Shown piece after piece: positions 7,512 to 9,418 of a stretch of 9,418 nt of DNA; within the stretch, counting starts at the first letter, position 1, and every line of letters begins with the position of its first letter. The notes under the pieces are model-generated. The model was not told where the DNA came from. It searched no databases and was given only the letters and a program-made list of their open reading frames with translations. Source of the DNA: CAIVAT01 sp037131145 (GTDB lineage Bacteria; Bacteroidota; Bacteroidia; Bacteroidales; FEN-979); NCBI GenBank assembly GCA_037131145.1, contig JBAXRP010000179.1, positions 1 through 9,418 of the forward strand, given 5' to 3'. Position numbers and translations under genes: made by a program.

Positions 7512-8507
7512 TCAATGATTTCCCGCCAGCCGCCCTGCAACCCTATTAGCATCAATCTCATACCCACATTTGAAATGCTTTTCCGGGCATCGGGCAAATC
7601 CATGCAAACCACAAGGTCGGCATGTCAGATGAATATCCGTTTCAATAGATGCTGAATCGGTTGACAGCGGTCCGAAGCCAAATCCGGGGACAGTTGAACA
7701 ATAGATTGCGGTAACGGGCGCATTTACAGCCGAAGCAAGGTGCATCGGAGCCGAATCGTTGGTAAAATTCATACAAGCCAGTTTCATCAACGCAGCCGAT
7801 TGAAGAAACGAAAGTTTACCTGCCAGGTTATGAAGCCCCGGATGTCCAGCCTTTTTTGTGATCTCATCGCAAAGCGCATGATCTTCGGGAGATCCGAACA
7901 GCAAAACTTTTGAATCAGGAGAAATCCGGTCGATCAACTCAACCCATTTCGAAACCGGATATTGCTTGGTCAACCAAAGCGAAGCCGGGGAAATAGTATA
8001 GTAAGTTCCCGGAATAATTTGTTGAATAACCTCCTCGTCATTCAGGTTGGGGTAAAGCCTCGGAAGTCCGTGTTTTCCTCCCGCGATGTCGCTGATAAGC
8101 GCATGATTTCGCTCAACTTCATGCAACCCATTGTCAATGGAATGAGGAAAACGCCTCGTAAATAACCATGACAGGGGATTCTTTGTAAAACCTCTGGTTT
8201 CAAGCGCTCCCGACAATACTGTTATGAACCCCGAACTAAAAAAACGTTGAATATTAATTACCAGGTCGTAATTCGTTTTTCTTATTCTGCGGATGCTCTG
8301 TATAAGATTTATATATTTTTTCGTCCGTTTATCCCACATAATCACTTCACGTAGGAAGGGATGGTTGTGGAAGAGAGTTTCATTTCCCTTTTTAACCAGG
8401 AAATCAATACTGGTTTCAGGAAAGGCTGAATGAAGACTTTCAACGAGCGCGGTGGCAAGAATAACATCGCCGATCGAAGCTGTTTGTATTAAGAGTATCT
8501 GTTTCAT
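7512..8507 (-). CDS. glycosyltransferase family 9 (ADP-heptose:LPS heptosyltransferase-like)
   Basis: This 331-residue protein has the two-Rossmann-domain plan of GT9 enzymes, which transfer heptose or related sugars from ADP-activated donors to lipopolysaccharide core or other glycans on the cytoplasmic side of the inner membrane. The N-terminal strand and loop read ILLIQTASIGDVILATAL, with D14 at the position of the family's catalytic aspartate. HEVERN (129-134) is a typical mid-domain motif. The C-terminal half carries SPASLWLTKQYPVSKWVELI (173-192) and NDSAPMHLASA (250-260), the donor-binding region. Near the end are C296, C299, C307 and C314, a C-x2-C-x7-C-x6-C pattern common in Bacteroidota members, possibly metal-binding. 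Length fits the family (about 320-350). The ATG directly follows the dapD TAA with no spacer and no obvious ribosome site, so translational coupling is likely. Membership in GT9 is firm; the exact acceptor and whether it deserves a waaF or waaC name cannot be decided here. Confidence 0.88.
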   Translation of the reverse strand: MKQILLIQTASIGDVILATALVESLHSAFPETSIDFLVKKGNETLFHNHPFLREVIMWDKRTKKYINLIQSIRRIRKTNYDLVINIQRFFSSGFITVLSGALETRGFTKNPLSWLFTRRFPHSIDNGLHEVERNHALISDIAGGKHGLPRLYPNLNDEEVIQQIIPGTYYTISPASLWLTKQYPVSKWVELIDRISPDSKVLLFGSPEDHALCDEITKKAGHPGLHNLAGKLSFLQSAALMKLACMNFTNDSAPMHLASAVNAPVTAIYCSTVPGFGFGPLSTDSASIETDIHLTCRPCGLHGFARCPEKHFKCGYEIDANRVAGRLAGNH

Positions 8508-9323
8508 TTAAACGGCTAAATCAAAATCACGGAGCGCCTGATTTAAGGAGGTCTTCAGATCTGTCGAAGGCTTACGTTTTCCGATAATCAGGGCACATGG
8601 AATCTGGAATTCACCGGCGGGAAATTTTTTGGGGAGCGTTCCCGGTATTACAACCGAACCAGCAGGAACATATCCTTTCAATTCTTTGGGTTCAGCGGCA
8701 GTTACATCAATAATTTTTGTAGAACCGGTGATAACCACGTTGGCGCCAAGCACCGCTTCGCTTCCAATACGAACGCCTTCAACCACAATGCACCGTGAAC
8801 CGAGGAAGCAGTTGTCTTCAATGATAACCGGCGCGGCTTGCACTGGTTCCAAAACGCCGCCAATTCCAACGCCGCCGCTCAGATGACAGTTTTTTCCGAT
8901 CTGGGCGCAGGAACCAACCGTAGCCCAGGTATCAACCATTGTTCCGGTATCAATATATGCGCCGATATTTATGTATGACGGCATCAGAATAACGCCTCCG
9001 GCAATGTACGACCCAAACCTCGCAACTGCATGAGGCACTACGCGGATCCCACGTTTATCATAATCTCTTTTCAATGGAATTTTATCGTGAAACTGAAAAG
9101 GACCAACTTCTGTCACCTCCATTTTCCGGATGAGAAAATAGAGAATTACCGCTTTTTTAATCCATTCATGAACTTCCCAGCTTTCGTTTTCGCGCGAAGC
9201 AACCCGTAGTTTCCCCTCGTCAAGATCTGCAATAACTTCGGAAATTGCCGCAACCGTTTCCAACTTCCTCAACTCCTCCCGATCCTTCCAGGCTGAAAGA
9301 ATTATCTGTTTTTTGTCACTCAT
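8508..9323 (-). CDS. dapD: 2,3,4,5-tetrahydropyridine-2,6-dicarboxylate N-succinyltransferase
   Basis: DapD transfers a succinyl group from succinyl-CoA to tetrahydrodipicolinate in the succinylase branch of lysine and meso-diaminopimelate synthesis; it is a cytoplasmic trimer. From the ATG at 9321-9323 the product is 271 residues, close to the family's usual 270-275. An N-terminal helical domain (1-95) has DEGKLRVA and WIKKAVILYFLI. A left-handed beta-helix of hexapeptide repeats follows, with MPSYINIGAYIDTGTMVDTW (114-133), ATVGSCAQIGKN and LSGGVGIGGVLEPVQA, and the C-terminus has VPAGSVVIPG and PCALIIGKRK. D131 aligns with the catalytic aspartate (D141 in E. coli). The position aligning with E. 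coli E189 is I179. The frame extends upstream to a TTG at 9363-9365, giving 14 extra residues, but the ATG gives the conserved N-terminus and has AAAGAG a few bases before it. The gene leads a two-gene unit with the glycosyltransferase. Confidence 0.95.
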   Translation of the reverse strand: MSDKKQIILSAWKDREELRKLETVAAISEVIADLDEGKLRVASRENESWEVHEWIKKAVILYFLIRKMEVTEVGPFQFHDKIPLKRDYDKRGIRVVPHAVARFGSYIAGGVILMPSYINIGAYIDTGTMVDTWATVGSCAQIGKNCHLSGGVGIGGVLEPVQAAPVIIEDNCFLGSRCIVVEGVRIGSEAVLGANVVITGSTKIIDVTAAEPKELKGYVPAGSVVIPGTLPKKFPAGEFQIPCALIIGKRKPSTDLKTSLNQALRDFDLAV

Positions 9324-9373
9324 TTTGCTCTTTGTTTCTTTTAATTGAAGAGTTTGGTTTAACAAGCCAAAAT

Positions 9374-9413
9374 CACCTCACCCTAACCCTCTCCTAAAGG
9401 AGAGGGAATTCCC
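9374..9413. repeat. G/C-rich hairpin repeat upstream of dapD
   Basis: CACCTCACCCTAA is followed by two perfectly complementary 8-base arms, CCCTCTCC (9387-9394) and GGAGAGGG (9399-9406), around a TAAA loop. The right arm runs into a 10-base palindrome, GGGAATTCCC (9404-9413), which competes with it for the same G residues. The CCTCACCCTAACCCTCTCC theme recurs between genes as a dispersed palindromic repeat in many unrelated bacteria, so this is probably a copy of such a repeat and not a dedicated dapD operator. It has no T run, so it is not an obvious terminator on either strand. The window ends 5 bases later and may cut the element. Confidence 0.6.
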
Positions 9414-9418
9414 CTTCT

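Noticed and set aside
7584..7619. Cysteine cluster of the glycosyltransferase as a novel metal site
   Set aside because: The same cysteine pattern is, to my recollection, common in Bacteroidota GT9 proteins, so it is a family trait and not a finding specific to this window.
8629..8886. Plus-strand 85-codon frame antisense to dapD
   Set aside because: It mirrors the conserved hexapeptide-repeat region of dapD and has a P/T/S-rich composition typical of antisense reading.
9324..9365. Extended dapD start at a TTG giving 14 more residues
   Set aside because: The extra residues are not part of the family N-terminus, and the internal ATG at 9321-9323 gives the normal length with a plausible ribosome site.

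Overview
The window looks like a chromosomal piece of a Bacteroidota genome, probably an uncultured member of the Bacteroidia. The main evidence is a 1,715-residue secreted protein on the minus strand that ends in a type A C-terminal sorting domain of the type IX secretion system, a system confined to this phylum. Supporting signs are leaders without a clear Shine-Dalgarno sequence, one promoter-like element with the TTTG / TAnnTTTG spacing, and a DapD that uses the succinylase lysine route. There are no RNA genes, CRISPR arrays, transposases or integrases.

Positions 1-1917 (plus strand) are an accessory-looking block. It begins with the 3' end of a type ISP restriction-modification enzyme, whose frame is broken near position 47. 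Nine bases later comes an AT-rich gene for a protein with a four-cysteine zinc-finger-like segment, a YokE-type bacterial PH domain and a C-terminal SHOCT domain. After a 161-base gap with a promoter-like element and a small hairpin comes a 139-residue PD-(D/E)XK nuclease-like protein of the QxK type. Base composition shifts sharply between the restriction fragment (roughly half G+C or more) and the next gene (about one third or less in sampled lines). This suggests separately acquired genes.

Positions 1995-7142 (minus strand) are one gene for a multidomain secreted or surface-attached protein. In order it has a signal peptide, a right-handed beta-helix, a beta-sandwich module, a carboxypeptidase-regulatory-like domain, a fibronectin type III domain split by a large insertion, two further Fn3 domains flanking a cysteine-rich module, a MAM-like module, a second carboxypeptidase-regulatory-like domain and the sorting domain. 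It converges tail to tail with the nuclease-like gene.

Positions 7143-7511 are not empty. They hold what appears to be a small minus-strand gene of about 83 codons (7235-7482), broken by loss of a single A in a short A run. I do not recognise its family.

Positions 7512-9323 (minus strand) are a two-gene unit of core metabolism and envelope synthesis. dapD (lysine and diaminopimelate synthesis) is followed, with TAA directly abutting ATG, by a GT9 heptosyltransferase-like glycosyltransferase. Upstream of dapD, at the window edge, is a G/C-rich hairpin repeat of a kind scattered between genes in many bacterial genomes.

I found no clearly new multi-gene system. The best candidates for a second look are the left-end accessory cluster, the broken small gene at 7235-7482, the nested domain insertion in the large secreted protein, and the substitution at a presumed catalytic position of DapD.
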